Assembly (NCBI GenBank): GCA_905197435.1 | Contig: CAJJYX010000003.1 | Coordinates: 1-47,618, forward strand | DNA length: 47,618 nt | Direction: 5' to 3' | DNA from: an uncultured Bacteroides sp. | Lineage (GTDB): Bacteria; Bacteroidota; Bacteroidia; Bacteroidales; Bacteroidaceae | Shown here: positions 27,954 to 36,535 of the stretch, in pieces | How positions within the stretch are numbered: the first letter of the stretch is position 1 | Layout: each line of letters opens with the position of its first letter | Program-made: the position numbers and the translations under genes | Notes under the pieces: model-generated | Databases searched by the model: none | What the model saw: the letters and a program-made list of their open reading frames with translations, nothing else | Told to the model about the DNA's origin: nothing

Positions 27954-30255
27954 GATATTCATTGGATATTTCCTTTTGATGGCGATCATCGGCAGCATGG
28001 TCGCTATTGTTCTCCATGAGCGTAACCGGGTACAGAAGATAGAAGACGAATCAATCGCCATTTTCCAGACCCAATATGACATCAACACCGCCCACCGCTA
28101 TGTTACCGCATTGGTGACTTATGGCGAATCCGTCTTGGTATGGGATAATGAGGACACTTTGGCTTACCGGAAACGTTGTGTGCAGACCGATTCCATGCTG
28201 CAAATCTTACGAGTGCAATGCGAGGATTTCATACGACTCGCTCAGATTGATTCGCTCCGCACATTGTTAGCCGCCAAAGAAGAGCATCTGTTCCAAATCA
28301 TGGAAGCCTCACGGAAACAAAAAAGAACAGACAGTCTCTTGTTCAATCTGAAGCCAACCGTGACGAAACAAACAACTACCCGGACAGTTACCCGTAAAAA
28401 GAAAGGCATCGCCGGATTCTTCGGAGGCAAGGAAACCGTACAGATACCCGTTGTCACAACCCGGCAAACCTCGTTGGATAAAAACTTGATTTCCTTGATG
28501 AATGAACAGCAACGGGACATAGATGCCTATACAGACAGCCTGCGGTTATGTAACAAAGAACTCAACCGTAAACTGCGAATGCTGATTACAAGTCTGGATG
28601 AACAGACATGGACTGCTTTCCGAAACAAGGAGGCGCGTCTGAAAGCATCCTACGAGCGTTCAACCGTTATCATTACCGGCTTGATTGTATTTTCAATTAT
28701 CCTGTTGGTCATTTTGTACCTTGTCATACAACGGGATATTAAGATCAAGGCAAAAAACAAGAAACACCTGGAGGAAACGATAGAGCAGAACATCGCGCTG
28801 TTAGAGATGCGGAAGAATATCATCCTGACAATCTCCCATGACATCCGTGCCCCTCTAAACGTAATCAGCGGTAGCGCGGAACTTGCCGTGGATACTAGGG
28901 AAAAGAAACGAAGAAACACGCACCTGAACAACATCAGGATCGTGTGCCGACATATTGTACATCTGCTTAACAACCTGCTGGACGTGTACCGCCTGAACGA
29001 GGCAAAAGAAACCCGCAACGATGTGCCGTTCAACCTGAACGCCCTGTTGGAACGCATTGCCTTCGGTTTCTCCCATGTGGTCAATAACAAAGGCATTCTG
29101 TTCAATCACGACTTTACCGGTACCGATGTCAAACTTTGCGGTGACGTGGACCGTATCGAGCAGATTCTGGACAACCTGCTCAGCAATGCCGTTAAATTTA
29201 CGGAAACCGGCACTATCAGTTTGAATGCCCGTTATAATGAAGGTGAATTAGTATTGGAGATCAAGGATACCGGCATAGGCATGAGTGAAGATGCACTTTC
29301 ACGTATCTTCCGCCCGTTTGAACGGTTGGGGTCCGTCAGGAACACGGAAGGTTTCGGATTGGGTCTGCCGATAACAAAAGGTCTTGTCAACCTGCTTGGC
29401 GGGACAATAGACGTGACGAGCGGCATTGACCGGGGTAGTACGTTCCGCGTTACACTTCCATTGAAAACCACGGATGAAATGGTAGAGAGCGAGAACTTGA
29501 TAATACCACATCCGGTACATCTGCCTCGGAACGTGCTTGTCATTGATGACGATACGATGCTGTTGAATGTGATAAAAGAAATGCTGGAGCGTAACGGGAT
29601 AAATTGTACGACCTGTGAAACTTCCAAGGAAGTGGTCAAGGCGATGCGGGGCAAGGATTATGACTTGTTGCTTTCCGATATTCAAATGCCGGGGACCAAC
29701 GGCTTTGATTTACTAACCCTGTTGCGCAATTCAAATATCGGAAATTCCCGTACCATTCCCATTATCGCCATGACTGCACGCGGTGACAGGGATAAGGACG
29801 CTTTTCTCAATGCCGGTTTTACGGACTACATCTATAAACCGTTTTCTTCCTCGGAGCTACTCGGCCTGCTTTCGAGAATAAAGACAGACAGGCGGGAGGA
29901 TAAACCGGAGGTTGATTTCAGCTTGATCCTTTCCGAGGTCAGTGACAAGCACAAGGCATTGCTTTCCCTTATATCCCAATCAGAGAAAGACCGTGAAGAA
30001 CTTGATGCCGCCATAAAAAACAGCAACCGTCAGAAGTTGCGTGAAATAACCCACAGGATGCAACCGATGTGGGAGTTCCTGCGGATGGAAGAGCCCCTGC
30101 TGGCTTACCGTACTTTGCTGAAAGACAGTAAAACAAGCGATAAAGAGTTAAAAGAATATACCCGACAGATAATAGACAGCACCGCCACGCTTATCCAGAT
30201 AGCGGAAGCCGAGATAAAAAGACTGAATAATGAAACGGAAGATACTGATAGTTGA
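27931..30255 (+). CDS. rteA: RteA-like hybrid sensor histidine kinase
   Basis: A 774-residue membrane kinase of the RteA type known from CTnDOT-family elements. Two membrane segments (about 9-27 and 246-267) flank a periplasmic sensor. The HisKA phospho-acceptor is H303 in LTISHDIRAPLN; the HATPase has KDTGIGMS and EGFGLGLP. A receiver domain carries D583 (LLLSDIQMPGTNG). A C-terminal Hpt-like helical domain has a candidate phosphotransfer H708 (REITHRMQPM), although the usual HxLKG motif is altered. It should pass phosphate to RteB. Overlaps with tatC (23 bases) and rteB (26 bases) show translational coupling. In CTnDOT the upstream neighbour is tetQ; here it is the Tat pair. Confidence 0.9.
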   Translation: MKILLQHKIFIGYFLLMAIIGSMVAIVLHERNRVQKIEDESIAIFQTQYDINTAHRYVTALVTYGESVLVWDNEDTLAYRKRCVQTDSMLQILRVQCEDFIRLAQIDSLRTLLAAKEEHLFQIMEASRKQKRTDSLLFNLKPTVTKQTTTRTVTRKKKGIAGFFGGKETVQIPVVTTRQTSLDKNLISLMNEQQRDIDAYTDSLRLCNKELNRKLRMLITSLDEQTWTAFRNKEARLKASYERSTVIITGLIVFSIILLVILYLVIQRDIKIKAKNKKHLEETIEQNIALLEMRKNIILTISHDIRAPLNVISGSAELAVDTREKKRRNTHLNNIRIVCRHIVHLLNNLLDVYRLNEAKETRNDVPFNLNALLERIAFGFSHVVNNKGILFNHDFTGTDVKLCGDVDRIEQILDNLLSNAVKFTETGTISLNARYNEGELVLEIKDTGIGMSEDALSRIFRPFERLGSVRNTEGFGLGLPITKGLVNLLGGTIDVTSGIDRGSTFRVTLPLKTTDEMVESENLIIPHPVHLPRNVLVIDDDTMLLNVIKEMLERNGINCTTCETSKEVVKAMRGKDYDLLLSDIQMPGTNGFDLLTLLRNSNIGNSRTIPIIAMTARGDRDKDAFLNAGFTDYIYKPFSSSELLGLLSRIKTDRREDKPEVDFSLILSEVSDKHKALLSLISQSEKDREELDAAIKNSNRQKLREITHRMQPMWEFLRMEEPLLAYRTLLKDSKTSDKELKEYTRQIIDSTATLIQIAEAEIKRLNNETEDTDS

Positions 30256-31546
30256 AGACAATGTGGGACTGTCGCAAATACAGAAAGACTGGCTTTCCCG
30301 GGCCGGTTATGACGCGGTTACAGCCATGAGTGAGCCGATAGCCCGCTCGTTGATACGCCGGATGCAGTTCGACCTTATATTGTCGGACGTACGGTTGCCG
30401 GAAGGCGACGGCATTTCCCTTTTGGAATGGCTGCGCAAGGAGAAGAAAGACATCCCGTTCATCATAACGACCGAATACGTTTCCGTTCCGGACGTTGTGC
30501 GTACCATCAAACTGGGAGCCAGGGACTACCTGCCCAAACCTGTGCACAGGGATTACCTGCTGGAACTGGCGGAAGATGTGTTCCATCCGGTAGCCACCGT
30601 GAGAAAGCAGGAACGGCAGTTGTTCCACCGCACAAGCCCCATGATACTGAAAGTGGAAAAGTTTGCCAGGCTGGTTGCCCCGTCCGATATGTCCGTGATG
30701 ATACTCGGGGCCAACGGGACCGGCAAGGAGTCGGTGGCGCAGACCATCCATGACAACAGCGAACGGTATGGCAAGCCTTTTGTCGCCGTAAACTGCGGCG
30801 CATTGCCCCGCGAGTTGGCCGCCTCGTTGTTCTTCGGGCACGAGAAAGGTGCGTTCACCGGTGCGGACACGGCAAAGACCGGATATTTCGACCTGGCGAA
30901 AGGCGGCGCGTTGTTCCTTGACGAGATAGGCACGATGCCGCATGAAATCCAATCCATGCTCCTGCGGGTATTGCAGGAAAATATATATACTCCGATAGGA
31001 AGCGGCCGGGAACGGATTTCGGATGTCAGGGTAATTTCCGCGACAAACGAAGATATGGAACTGGCCATCAAGGAGGGACGGTTCAGGGAAGACCTTTACC
31101 ACCGTCTGAACGAGTTTGAGATCCGGCAGCCTTCCCTGGAGGAATGCCCGGAAGACATCATTCCGTTGGCGGAGTTTTTCCGTGAACGTTTCTCGAAAGA
31201 ACTGAAAAGGGCTACGCAAGGATTTACCGAAGAGACCAAACAGAGGATGCTTGCCTACCGGTGGCCGGGCAACGTGCGTGAACTGCAAAACCGTGTCAAG
31301 CGTGCCGTGCTGGTTTCAGAAAATCCTTTATTGGAACTTCCGGAGCTAAATACAGGAGGTCAAATGGAGCACACGAATGGGGAGATCGCCTCTGTCATAT
31401 TACCATTGAAAGACGAGAAAATAGAAAAAGAATCCATCATAAAAGCCCTGCAAATATGCAACGGACATCGTGAACAAGCGGTGCGGTTACTGAAAATAAA
31501 TCCCGCGACATTGTATCGGAAGATGAAAAAATACGGGCTGCGGTAG
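30230..31546 (+). CDS. rteB: RteB-like sigma-54-type response regulator
   Basis: A 438-residue NtrC-type regulator. The receiver domain has D53 (LILSDVRLPEGDG). The AAA+ domain has Walker A GANGTGKE (160-167), the sigma-54 contact motif KGAFTGAD (206-213) and Walker B GGALFLDEIG (225-234); an Arg-rich sensor region follows. A Fis-type helix-turn-helix ends the protein (EQAVRLLKINPATLYRKMKKYG). All motifs are intact. In CTnDOT the homologue activates excision and transfer genes; the targets in this element are probably the Xis-like genes, by inference. It is followed by about 770 bases without genes, including a long hairpin. Confidence 0.92.
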   Translation: MKRKILIVEDNVGLSQIQKDWLSRAGYDAVTAMSEPIARSLIRRMQFDLILSDVRLPEGDGISLLEWLRKEKKDIPFIITTEYVSVPDVVRTIKLGARDYLPKPVHRDYLLELAEDVFHPVATVRKQERQLFHRTSPMILKVEKFARLVAPSDMSVMILGANGTGKESVAQTIHDNSERYGKPFVAVNCGALPRELAASLFFGHEKGAFTGADTAKTGYFDLAKGGALFLDEIGTMPHEIQSMLLRVLQENIYTPIGSGRERISDVRVISATNEDMELAIKEGRFREDLYHRLNEFEIRQPSLEECPEDIIPLAEFFRERFSKELKRATQGFTEETKQRMLAYRWPGNVRELQNRVKRAVLVSENPLLELPELNTGGQMEHTNGEIASVILPLKDEKIEKESIIKALQICNGHREQAVRLLKINPATLYRKMKKYGLR

Positions 31547-32313
31547 GTTGAAAACACGAATAAAGTTCATTTTCTTTTCAGTTGTGGTCATTTTTTGAGA
31601 GGCAGACTGTATATTACTGCGGTCATTTTTCAGTTTTTTGTTCCGGATTTTCCGCTTTCAGGCGCAACGACTGTGGAGTGAAGCCCGTCCCGAGCCTTCA
31701 GGCGAGCGGCAAGTTGTTTTGGGGTGCCGGAAATAATTTCGGGCGCCCCAAAACACAACTTGCTATGTTCGCTTGAACATGAATTTTTCTTCCGAAAAAT
31801 CAAAATATGGTGAATAAACAGCTTCCCGCCAATAAAACCCTTCCGCCGCCATCTTTATCACTCCTTGAATATCCAAAATCGCAACTACCGGGACACTTGA
31901 GCGGTGTAACAGGATGACATACGGTGTCACAGACCGTCAGCAGGCCGCCATAATAGTGCCAATCTGGAAATTTTATCGTTATTTTGCCGCATGTCAGAAC
32001 GCGTCCGGTCGCACAATTATCCATGTGTTCGTCAGGTACGGGGTGCATTATTACATCCGACCATCGGGTAATGGGTGAACGGAAACATATAGGAACATAA
32101 TAATGCGTCAACTCCCCCATGTGTGAATGCGTGACCGGCTTAATGCCGGACGGAACACGTGGGTGATTGGGCACGTGACCGACTTACTTAGTGGGTGTAC
32201 ATATCCGTTTAGCGATATACGCATATAGGAATGGCCGTATTTTCGCATTCACGACGTGATGAAAATGCCTGACTGCCGGAAAAGAATTATCCAACTATCT
32301 AAAATATGAAATT
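31547..32313. other. Long noncoding stretch between rteB and the DUF3408 gene
   Basis: No credible gene. The first part repeats GGTCATTTTT (about 31586 and 31621) and carries the hairpin at 31697-31778. The second part (about 31880-32280) is dense in short inverted repeats and CG-rich words, such as CCGGC-TTAAT-GCCGG (32135-32149) and the palindrome CACGTG (32172-32177), and in recurring GTGTGAATGCGTGA-like words. Such a region in front of a conjugation-type gene could hold a partition, transfer-origin or regulatory site, but I cannot show which. Confidence 0.5.
31697..31778 (+). repeat. Long hairpin downstream of rteB
   Basis: The arms GCAAGTTGTTTTGGGGTGCC (31709-31728) and GGGCGCCCCAAAACACAACTTGC-type sequence (31741-31763) pair almost completely, with an inner GAAAT/ATTTC stem. 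The pairing extends outward through TTCAGGCGAGCG and GTTCGCTTGAA. It lies about 150 bases after the rteB stop. It resembles in scale the elements at 64-250, 33956-34116 and 41864-42050 but lacks their GAGGA[AT]GATT core. It could end the rteAB transcript, though no T-run follows. Confidence 0.6.
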
Positions 32314-32802
32314 ATGGTAAAGAGAAAAGAGGTTAAAATCGACGAGGAGCAGATACGCAGCATGATGACGGAGGACATTCCTGCCGGCTTCATGGAAAAA
32401 ATTTATGGAAACAACGCTGCCGGCTCCCAAAAAGAAGAAGGCAAGGAATCGGAAACGGAAAACCAATCAGGGATTCCTGCCGTACCAGACAAAGTGGAAG
32501 ATTCCGGTATATCTACAGGTGAAGAAGTACCGCCCCCGGTCCTCCGGGAGAAAACACGCCGGAAAAGGAACGGCTTGCAGGAATATCCCGAACATCTGTT
32601 TGACAACAACGTTGTGAGGGAACGCCGGCAGACCTATGTCAGCAGTGATAACTACGAACGGGTGCGCACCCTGCTTTCCGTGATCGCGCCTACAGTCAGC
32701 ATCTCGTGCTATATCGACAACATCCTCTCGGCTCACCTGGAACAGTACCGTGACGAGCTGAACGCCATCTACAGCAGCCGCATCAACCTGAAGCCGTTAT
32801 GA
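32314..32802 (+). CDS. DUF3408 conjugative-element protein
   Basis: A 162-residue protein. A charged, low-complexity N-terminal half (about 1-95) is followed by the DUF3408 domain: ERRQTYVSSDNYERVRTLLSVIAPTVSISCYIDNILSAHLEQY, predicted as a ribbon-helix-helix-like fold with a C-terminal helix. Such proteins occur throughout Bacteroides conjugative transposons, usually near partition and transfer genes; their function is not established. It stands alone here, with the downstream gene on the opposite strand, where a complete element would show mobilisation and transfer genes nearby. Confidence 0.75.
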   Translation: MVKRKEVKIDEEQIRSMMTEDIPAGFMEKIYGNNAAGSQKEEGKESETENQSGIPAVPDKVEDSGISTGEEVPPPVLREKTRRKRNGLQEYPEHLFDNNVVRERRQTYVSSDNYERVRTLLSVIAPTVSISCYIDNILSAHLEQYRDELNAIYSSRINLKPL

Positions 32803-32892
32803 TGTCCCGTTCACATGAGAAAAGGGACACCCGACAGTAGGAATCTCTTCCTGCTGTCGGATGCCCCTGCTTTCCCTTTCACGACCTTGTGC

Positions 32893-33306
32893 CTATCTCG
32901 TACCGGTGACTCTCGTCCCTTTCGGTATCGGGTTGTCGAGTATTATCTTATAACAGAACTTTCCGTCCACATTCACCGGCTCCCTCGCTACCATAAACCC
33001 GGCACATTTCTCCACCTTCGCGGCATCGAGTATCATTCCGGCTATGAAGCTGTTGGAGAAACGGGCGCAACGCGGGTCATTCCATATCATGAAGCCGTTT
33101 TCGTCATCCGATACGAACATGTACCAGTCTTTCGGCCTGTCATCGTCCCTGGCGATTCCCAGCCGGTTTCCGGCGTGCAGTTTAAGTTCCCTGCTCAATA
33201 TCTTGCTCAGGTACATGCTACCGTCACGACATACCGTGATAATCCGTTTTCCCTTGTAGGTCAGTGCCGGATGTGAATTGCTCTTGTCATAAACTGTCAG
33301 TTTCAT
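32893..33306 (-). CDS. Hypothetical protein of conjugative elements
   Basis: A 137-residue protein from the ATG at 33306; no family recognised with confidence. It is rich in beta-strand-forming segments (MKLTVYDKSN, KRIITVCRDGSMYLSKIL, DWYMFVSDDENGFMIWND) with no signal peptide or membrane segment, so it is probably cytoplasmic. It follows the sigma-like gene by 36 bases on the same strand and is probably its operon partner. Similar small proteins accompany regulatory genes in Bacteroides mobile elements, from memory; I assign no function. Confidence 0.65.
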   Translation of the reverse strand: MKLTVYDKSNSHPALTYKGKRIITVCRDGSMYLSKILSRELKLHAGNRLGIARDDDRPKDWYMFVSDDENGFMIWNDPRCARFSNSFIAGMILDAAKVEKCAGFMVAREPVNVDGKFCYKIILDNPIPKGTRVTGTR

Positions 33307-33342
33307 AATCAATCATGTTTTTAGTGATACATCTATTTTCTG

Positions 33343-33903
33343 TCATGCCGCCTCGCCGGCCATAATCAGTCTTCTTTGGGCAATGAATCTCCGGTTCGAC
33401 CGGACGGATTCCATCATGGCCTGTGCCCTGCGTGCCACCACCGATGTTTTCTCGCCCATGTGCCTGGCGATGGTACGGAACGAGCTGCCGGTCTCGTAAA
33501 ACCGCAGCATGAATATCCTGTAATCCTCGTAGGAGAAGTGCCGCCTGAGGAATTTCTGTATGTCCTTTACCAGCCTGTCGCACCCGGTAAACATCTCTTC
33601 CCGCTCATCGGTCTCTTCCGTGCAGTCCGCCTCACCCAGTCTTGAGAAATACTCGTCTCCGGGGTTGTCGTAACGGCTGTCTTCCCTTGTTCCCGATTGC
33701 AGGATTCTCCGATAACACCCGAAGAAGTAGGATTCCAAGTCCTCTATTCCGTTGTTTGAGAACATCACCTGCTTCCTGACTGCCAGATACGCATCGTGGA
33801 ACGCGTCCTCGTTGATCTTTCCATAAAGGGACACACTCTCTTTCAGTCTCGCGTATGAACGGTTGAACCATCCGTTGAATTCTTTCACGGCTTTTGTTGC
33901 CAT
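33343..33903 (-). CDS. Sigma-70-like (ECF-type) factor or related helix-turn-helix regulator
   Basis: A 186-residue protein. The N-terminal half (FNGWFNRSYARLKESVSLYG, then DAFHDAYLAV, then IEDLESYFFGCYRRIL) resembles sigma region 2. The C-terminal part (FSYEDYRIFMLRFYETGSSF, then RTIARHMGEKTSVVARRAQ) resembles sigma region 4 with a helix-turn-helix. It could redirect RNA polymerase to element promoters. The -70-type match is by pattern only; region 2 is weak. It is divergent from the Xis-like pair, with the structured element at 33956-34116 in between. Confidence 0.6.
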   Translation of the reverse strand: MATKAVKEFNGWFNRSYARLKESVSLYGKINEDAFHDAYLAVRKQVMFSNNGIEDLESYFFGCYRRILQSGTREDSRYDNPGDEYFSRLGEADCTEETDEREEMFTGCDRLVKDIQKFLRRHFSYEDYRIFMLRFYETGSSFRTIARHMGEKTSVVARRAQAMMESVRSNRRFIAQRRLIMAGEAA

Positions 33904-33955
33904 ATCCTTTGATTTTTATCTGTTAGACATCCGGCCTGCGGTGCAGGCACTCTTG

Positions 33956-34116
33956 TTTCTTTGTATGCCTTACAGCCGTTCTCCCACTGGAAAGGTGTCA
34001 AGGCTCGGCAGGAAAAAATACCGGAGCGCGGAGCGCGAGGATGATTTTTTCCCAGCCGACCCGCAGGGCCCGGCCTTGCGCCCCGGTGGGGAACGGCTAC
34101 CTTTGCTTCAAAGAAA
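33956..34116 (+). repeat. Long structured hairpin element, third copy
   Basis: Outer arms TTTCTTTG (33956-33963) and CAAAGAAA (34109-34116) enclose TACAGCCGTTCTCCCACTGG pairing with CCGGTGGGGAACGGCTA. Inside these, CAAGGCTCGG pairs with CCCGGCCTTG, and GGAAAAAAT with ATTTTTTCC, around a GC-rich apex. The core GAGGATGATT corresponds to GAGGAAGATT in the elements at 64-250 and 41864-42050. It occupies the divergent region between the sigma-like gene and the Xis-like pair, so it could be a 5' leader for either transcript. Confidence 0.6.
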
Positions 34117-34337
34117 TGAGGGTGTCATTTTCTGTTTTCTACACCATGAATGATCACCTGACGGTGAAAAGTGATGTCTGCCGGTGACACGTGCCGTCCG
34201 GTTTACAGACAGTTCCCGTTTTTTTATTTTCTTCGCTTCCGAAACGGTTTACGGGCACATGAATCCCTTTCCGGTACCATCTGTCCGCAATTCCGTTTTT
34301 CATGAAAAATCAATGTCAAACTTAAAATTACAGGAAT
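34117..34337. other. Leader region of the Xis-like genes
   Basis: No gene. The stretch contains GGTGACACGTGCCG-like inverted words and a pyrimidine tract (about 34208-34226). No consensus promoter is clear. Confidence 0.3.
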
Positions 34338-34670
34338 ATGGAAGTAGTGGTCATAGACAAGGCGACTTTCGAGAGGATACTCTCGGAGTTCGAGAATTTC
34401 GCGAGAAAGGTGGAACGTCTCTGCAGGGAACATGAGGATCTGGGAGAGAGGGAATGGCTTGACAGCGATGACGTGTGCAGGTTGCTCGGTATCAGTCCGA
34501 GAACCCTGCAGACGATGCGGGAGAACGGGACGCTGGCTTACACCAAGATAAGCCACAAGGTGTATTACAGACCGGAGGATGTGAAGGCTGTCTTTCCCGT
34601 GGTGGAGATGAAACGGTGTATTGCAGCCAATAAAGGAAGATACTGTAATACCGATACAGTTAATTTATAA
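34338..34670 (+). CDS. Xis-like small DNA-binding protein (first of pair)
   Basis: A 110-residue protein. An N-terminal coiled helix (FERILSEFENFARKVERL) precedes a winged helix-turn-helix of the HTH_17/MerR-like excisionase type: EWLDSDDVCRLLGISPRTLQ, then MRENGTLAYTKISHKVYYRPEDV (residues about 47-90). Pairs of such genes (xis2c and xis2d) control excision in CTnDOT. I infer a recombination directionality or regulatory role, probably under RteB control. The second member follows 11 bases after its stop. Confidence 0.8.
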   Translation: MEVVVIDKATFERILSEFENFARKVERLCREHEDLGEREWLDSDDVCRLLGISPRTLQTMRENGTLAYTKISHKVYYRPEDVKAVFPVVEMKRCIAANKGRYCNTDTVNL

Positions 34671-34681
34671 ACATCGTGCTT

Positions 34682-35002
34682 ATGAATGACAATGGCAATA
34701 TCCGGCTGCTGACACTGGAAAACGACATGCGCGTGAGAGCCTTTTTCTCATCGCTGGAAGACCTTTCAAAAAGGGTGGAGAAAATACACGAAAACAATAA
34801 GCCTGCACTGGACGGGGAACGCTATTACAATGACAAGGAGCTGGCGGTGAAACTGAAGGTCAGCCGCAGGAGCCTACAGGATTACCGCAACAACGGCATA
34901 CTGCCATATATCCGGGTAGGAGGAAAGATCCTGTATAGGGCTTCCGACATAGAACGGGTGCTGATGGACGGGTACCGGGAAGCGTACCGTTTGAATAGAT
35001 GA
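34682..35002 (+). CDS. Xis-like small DNA-binding protein (second of pair)
   Basis: A 106-residue paralogue-type partner starting at the ATG at 34682. An N-terminal helix region (LENDMRVRAFFSSLEDLSKR) is followed by the HTH_17 fold YYNDKELAVKLKVSRRSLQD, YRNNGILPYIRVGGKILYRASDIERVL. It shares the excisionase-like architecture of the preceding gene and is surely co-transcribed with it. A decayed relative of this gene lies at about 36888-37044, beyond the PIN-like gene. The operon ends at a long inverted repeat at 35022-35082. Confidence 0.8.
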   Translation: MNDNGNIRLLTLENDMRVRAFFSSLEDLSKRVEKIHENNKPALDGERYYNDKELAVKLKVSRRSLQDYRNNGILPYIRVGGKILYRASDIERVLMDGYREAYRLNR

Positions 35003-35021
35003 ACTTGAATCTACCCTCGTA

Positions 35022-35082
35022 AAGTTGCTTTTATTTCGTGAAACTACCTTCCGGGTATAGCAATTACGAGTGAAAGCAACTT
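35022..35082. terminator. Inverted repeat after Xis-like operon
   Basis: AAGTTGCTTT (35022-35031) pairs perfectly with AAAGCAACTT (35073-35082), with further pairing of CGT and ACG inward and a 35-base interior. It lies between the convergent Xis-like and PIN-like genes. No T-run follows directly, so it may be a bidirectional terminator or another element hairpin. Confidence 0.45.
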
Positions 35083-35140
35083 GCTTTATGGTATGATGTC
35101 AAAAAAGAAAGTAGTTTGTTGCAAGATTTTTTTTGTTTCT

Positions 35141-36529
35141 TTAATCTTGATTCTGTGATATTGGCCGTTTTAACTTGACCCATAAACACAACATAGGTGT
35201 ATCTTTGAATTTAGTCAAACATACATCAGCATCATTTAACATTAGGATTCTATTCCAATTGTTAGCTTTTAATTGAGGAACTTCCACTGCTTCATCGAAT
35301 AAAGCAAAAGCAGCTCCCATGCTATTAAATACTCTAACAATTCGATTAACTATAATCTCTATTTCTCTCATCAGAATAGGTTGCTTCAGGTCATTGTTCT
35401 TATGAAGTATAATAACTGTTTCATCTTTTGATTTTCTTTCTATCATACAATTGAAATATCCGAAGTACTTATTGGAAGTATTCAAATAAGTTAGAGATTG
35501 CCCAGGTTTTGTTTCGACTCTAATTACTTGCCTTTTAGTATAATCGCAAAGGATTTCATCAAAATATTCATGCGCAGATTTTTTATTGTTATTTATTGCT
35601 TCATCAAATTTTTCTATAAACTCGTCTATTGAATATACTTTAGTACCGAAATTGAAAAGTTTGTATAATGTTTTGCTCTTTAAGCGCATACCTTCGTCAT
35701 CACTAACTATACAATCGCAGTATGAGCCGAAGAAACTATGGCAACAATCTACTTGCATATTTTTAAACTTAACCTTCTTCCGAATTTCTTTATTTACTCC
35801 AAATAGGTCAAGAAGCATATATGACATATAATATACCGTTGCAAAATCAGTAGATGATAACCCTGTTTGAGTTAAAGTAGCTTTAATTATATCTAAGAAG
35901 GATAATCCTAATGGAGATGAGGCTAACTGTTCGTTAAAAACATTTTCACCTTCTGCTGTAATCAATGTAGGATTATATCTAGCAATAGTATTGTCTCTTA
36001 TAATTTTGTATGGCTCCTTATTCTCATAAAAATTGTGGGATACAAATTTCATTAATGATGTAAAAAACGGAGGATCTACTTGGAGTCCGTTAGCTGAAAC
36101 TGGAATTCTTTTTGTTAGCCAATCAAAATCCAATTCTCCCTTTAAATCCTTAATGCTAATATCAACAATGTTGTTGATAGCATTTCGCTGCTCTTCTGTT
36201 ATTTGTGAGAAATCAAAATTTTCAAGCCAGGAGAAATCATCTACTTTGCCTATAGTCTCAAAAGCCTTGCGTGGGGATTGCTTCATAACTTCCAGTTTAT
36301 TGCTTTCATATATTAAACGATTTTCGCCAACTATCGATTGCATAAATTCCATTTCCGCATATTTAATATCCGTTTTATCATCTTGCAAATCAAACAAATG
36401 AGCATTTGAATAGAAAAAAAGAAACTCATCCTTGTGAGACAATATCTTTTCACGCAAGAGAAGGTATTTCTCCTCCCTTACATTGAATAGATGGCTGAAT
36501 ACTTGTTTGTCTAAATATATTGTAACCAT
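35141..36529 (-). CDS. PIN-like-domain protein, AT-rich cargo
   Basis: A 462-residue protein from the ATG at 36529. No family is recognised with certainty, but acidic residues are placed as in PIN-type nucleases: D7 in IYLDKQVFSHL, then DIKYAEMEF near 54-62, and the late CIVSDDEGMRLKSKTLYKLF near 274-293, which resembles the D-x-VTxDxxx step of PIN domains. About 170 residues follow with no obvious motif. No signal peptide or membrane segment. The DNA is clearly more AT-rich than the Xis-like genes beside it, pointing to acquired cargo. A nuclease role in defence or addiction is possible; no antitoxin partner is evident. Confidence 0.55.
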   Translation of the reverse strand: MVTIYLDKQVFSHLFNVREEKYLLLREKILSHKDEFLFFYSNAHLFDLQDDKTDIKYAEMEFMQSIVGENRLIYESNKLEVMKQSPRKAFETIGKVDDFSWLENFDFSQITEEQRNAINNIVDISIKDLKGELDFDWLTKRIPVSANGLQVDPPFFTSLMKFVSHNFYENKEPYKIIRDNTIARYNPTLITAEGENVFNEQLASSPLGLSFLDIIKATLTQTGLSSTDFATVYYMSYMLLDLFGVNKEIRKKVKFKNMQVDCCHSFFGSYCDCIVSDDEGMRLKSKTLYKLFNFGTKVYSIDEFIEKFDEAINNNKKSAHEYFDEILCDYTKRQVIRVETKPGQSLTYLNTSNKYFGYFNCMIERKSKDETVIILHKNNDLKQPILMREIEIIVNRIVRVFNSMGAAFALFDEAVEVPQLKANNWNRILMLNDADVCLTKFKDTPMLCLWVKLKRPISQNQD

Positions 36530-36535
36530 AAACAA

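Noticed and set aside
30191..31288. 365-codon minus-strand frame opposite rteB
   Set aside because: rteB carries intact receiver, AAA+ and Fis motifs in the sense frame; the antisense frame is an artefact.
31800..32174. 124-codon minus-strand frame
   Set aside because: It spans the palindrome-rich noncoding region. Its Cys/His/Pro-rich product matches nothing and no promoter or coupling is seen.
33343..33903. RteC or excision-operon Exc protein
   Set aside because: The helix pattern looks like sigma regions 2 and 4, and nothing resembles the topoisomerase-like Exc or RteC.
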